From NCBI GenBank assembly GCA_038212215.1, contig JBBQUT010000075.1:1-6353 (forward strand): a DNA stretch of 6,353 bases. The letters are read 5' to 3'. Source of the stretch: JALZAI01 sp038212215. Lineage in GTDB: Bacteria; Actinomycetota; Actinomycetes; Mycobacteriales; Jatrophihabitantaceae. Below are positions 5,829 through 6,353 of this stretch, piece by piece. The notes below the pieces were generated by a model, which made no database searches, was not told where the DNA came from, and saw only the letters and a program-made list of their open reading frames with translations. The stretch's first letter is position 1. Each line of letters begins with the position of its first letter. The translations under genes were made by a program, and so were the position numbers.

Positions 5829-6100
5829 GACTGCTACTATCCGCCGCCGCATTCTCATGCGAACTTGAGTCGTGACGCTCGGGGTTCTGGTCGTCGCCTG
5901 TCATATTTACGAGAGTTGCAGGGTCGCGATCGGACTTCAACTTCGGTCGAACGGATCTGACCGGTTTCGCTGGGCCGACCCACTCTCGGTCCGCGCAAAG
6001 AGGCGCGCAAAGCTAACTGGGCGATACCGAACTATCTGGGCGCCGGCCCTTGCAGCGTGGTTCGTTCGCGCAGATCGAGATATCCTATGCAGCTATTTCG
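5829..6100. other. Spacer between the broken hypothetical gene and the IS110 transposase end
   Basis: About 270 bp without a recognisable gene. The right-hand 20 to 40 bases before 6100 are probably the non-coding end of the IS110 element, as described separately. A minus-strand frame starting at 5940 is rich in Ser, His and Asp but turns into a shadow of the hypothetical gene, and I do not call it. Confidence 0.5.
6066..6100 (-). mobile_element. Likely terminal end of the IS110-family element
   Basis: IS110-family elements usually end within a few tens of bases after the transposase stop, without long inverted repeats. The minus strand here reads CGAAATAGCTGCATAGGATA just after the TGA, which has the look of such an end. 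The exact boundary cannot be set without a second copy or an empty site. Confidence 0.35.
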
Positions 6101-6353
6101 TCAAGCTGCGAGTCGGCCGGGGGTGGTTCGGCTCGGTGGGAATGCGATGTTCTCGTAGTAATGCTGCCCGGTTCGCAGGCAGTGATGGAGGATGCCGATG
6201 AGGCGGTTGAAGAGGTTGCGTTGGGCGGCGACGTGGCGGTCGCCGCTGGTTTTGCGTCGGTCGTAGTGGGCTCGGGCGCCGGGTGAGGCGTTGTGCGATG
6301 CGAAGGCCCAGAGGTAGCCGACGGCGGCGAGCCGTTGATTCTTCACTCGCCGG
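6101..6353 (-). CDS. IS110-family transposase, C-terminal part (runs off right edge)
   Basis: The last 84 codons of an IS110/IS116/IS902-type transposase, open to the window edge and ending in TGA at 6101-6103. The sequence 'KNQRLAAVGYLWAFASHNASPGARAHYDRRKTSGDRHVAAQRNLFNRLIGILHHCLRTGQHYYENIAF' carries the family's C-terminal pattern: W-A-F, S-P-G-A-R-x-x-Y-D-x-R, G-D-x-H-x-A-A-x-R-N-L-x-N-R and L-H-H-C-L. This family uses a RuvC-like N-terminal domain plus this transposase domain, and recent work shows that members are guided by a bridge RNA encoded in the element's non-coding end. The RuvC part, most of the transposase domain and, for the IS110 subgroup, the bridge RNA would lie outside the window to the right. 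There is no sign of damage in the visible part. Confidence 0.9.
   Translation of the reverse strand, partial: RRVKNQRLAAVGYLWAFASHNASPGARAHYDRRKTSGDRHVAAQRNLFNRLIGILHHCLRTGQHYYENIAFPPSRTTPGRLAA

Noticed and set aside
1..6353. CRISPR array, rRNA, tRNA, riboswitch or toxin-antitoxin pair
   Set aside because: No regularly spaced repeats, cloverleaf folds, rRNA sequence or paired small genes of known type were seen on either strand.

Overview
The window looks like a GC-rich actinobacterial chromosome, most likely a Mycobacterium or close relative. Three things point that way: the strong third-position G/C bias; a sulfotransferase fragment that reads very like the M. tuberculosis Rv1373 glycolipid sulfotransferase type; and a two-domain monooxygenase-like protein and an actinobacterial-type 2-oxoacid dehydrogenase E1 alpha subunit. 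All assignments come from reading translated sequence and recalling families; no database search was run.

Layout, left to right. (1) Positions 1-849, minus strand: the N-terminal 283 residues of an exported TolB-like (PD40) beta-propeller protein that continues past the left edge. (2) 850-1253: a gap with two perfect 10-bp stem-loops. (3) 1254-1963, minus strand: a chimeric scar. The 5' two-fifths or so of a PAPS-dependent sulfotransferase gene is joined, out of frame, to the last ~100 codons of a tyrosine recombinase. (4) 2203-2646, minus strand: an intact small SRPBCC-fold protein. (5) 2647-3058: a divergent spacer with an inverted repeat. (6) 3059-3682, plus strand: an intact 207-residue protein made of two ABM-like repeats with an excellent ribosome binding site. 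(7) 3776-4903, minus strand, convergent with it: a complete E1 alpha subunit (BkdA/PdhA type) with no E1 beta partner in the window. (8) 4904-5427: a gap with one strong hairpin. (9) 5428-5828, minus strand: a small conserved-looking hypothetical gene broken by one frameshift. (10) 6101-6353, minus strand: the C-terminal end of an IS110-family transposase running off the right edge.

The genes do not form one pathway. Three intact metabolic or unknown genes (SRPBCC, ABM-like, E1 alpha) sit between signs of past mobile-element traffic: a recombinase stump on the left, and an IS110 element plus a frameshifted gene on the right. This is typical of a decaying accessory region. I see no convincing undescribed system. 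The points most worth a second look are the sulfotransferase/recombinase junction, the solitary E1 alpha gene, the frameshifted small gene beside the IS110 end, and the perfect palindromic hairpin at 1062-1085.
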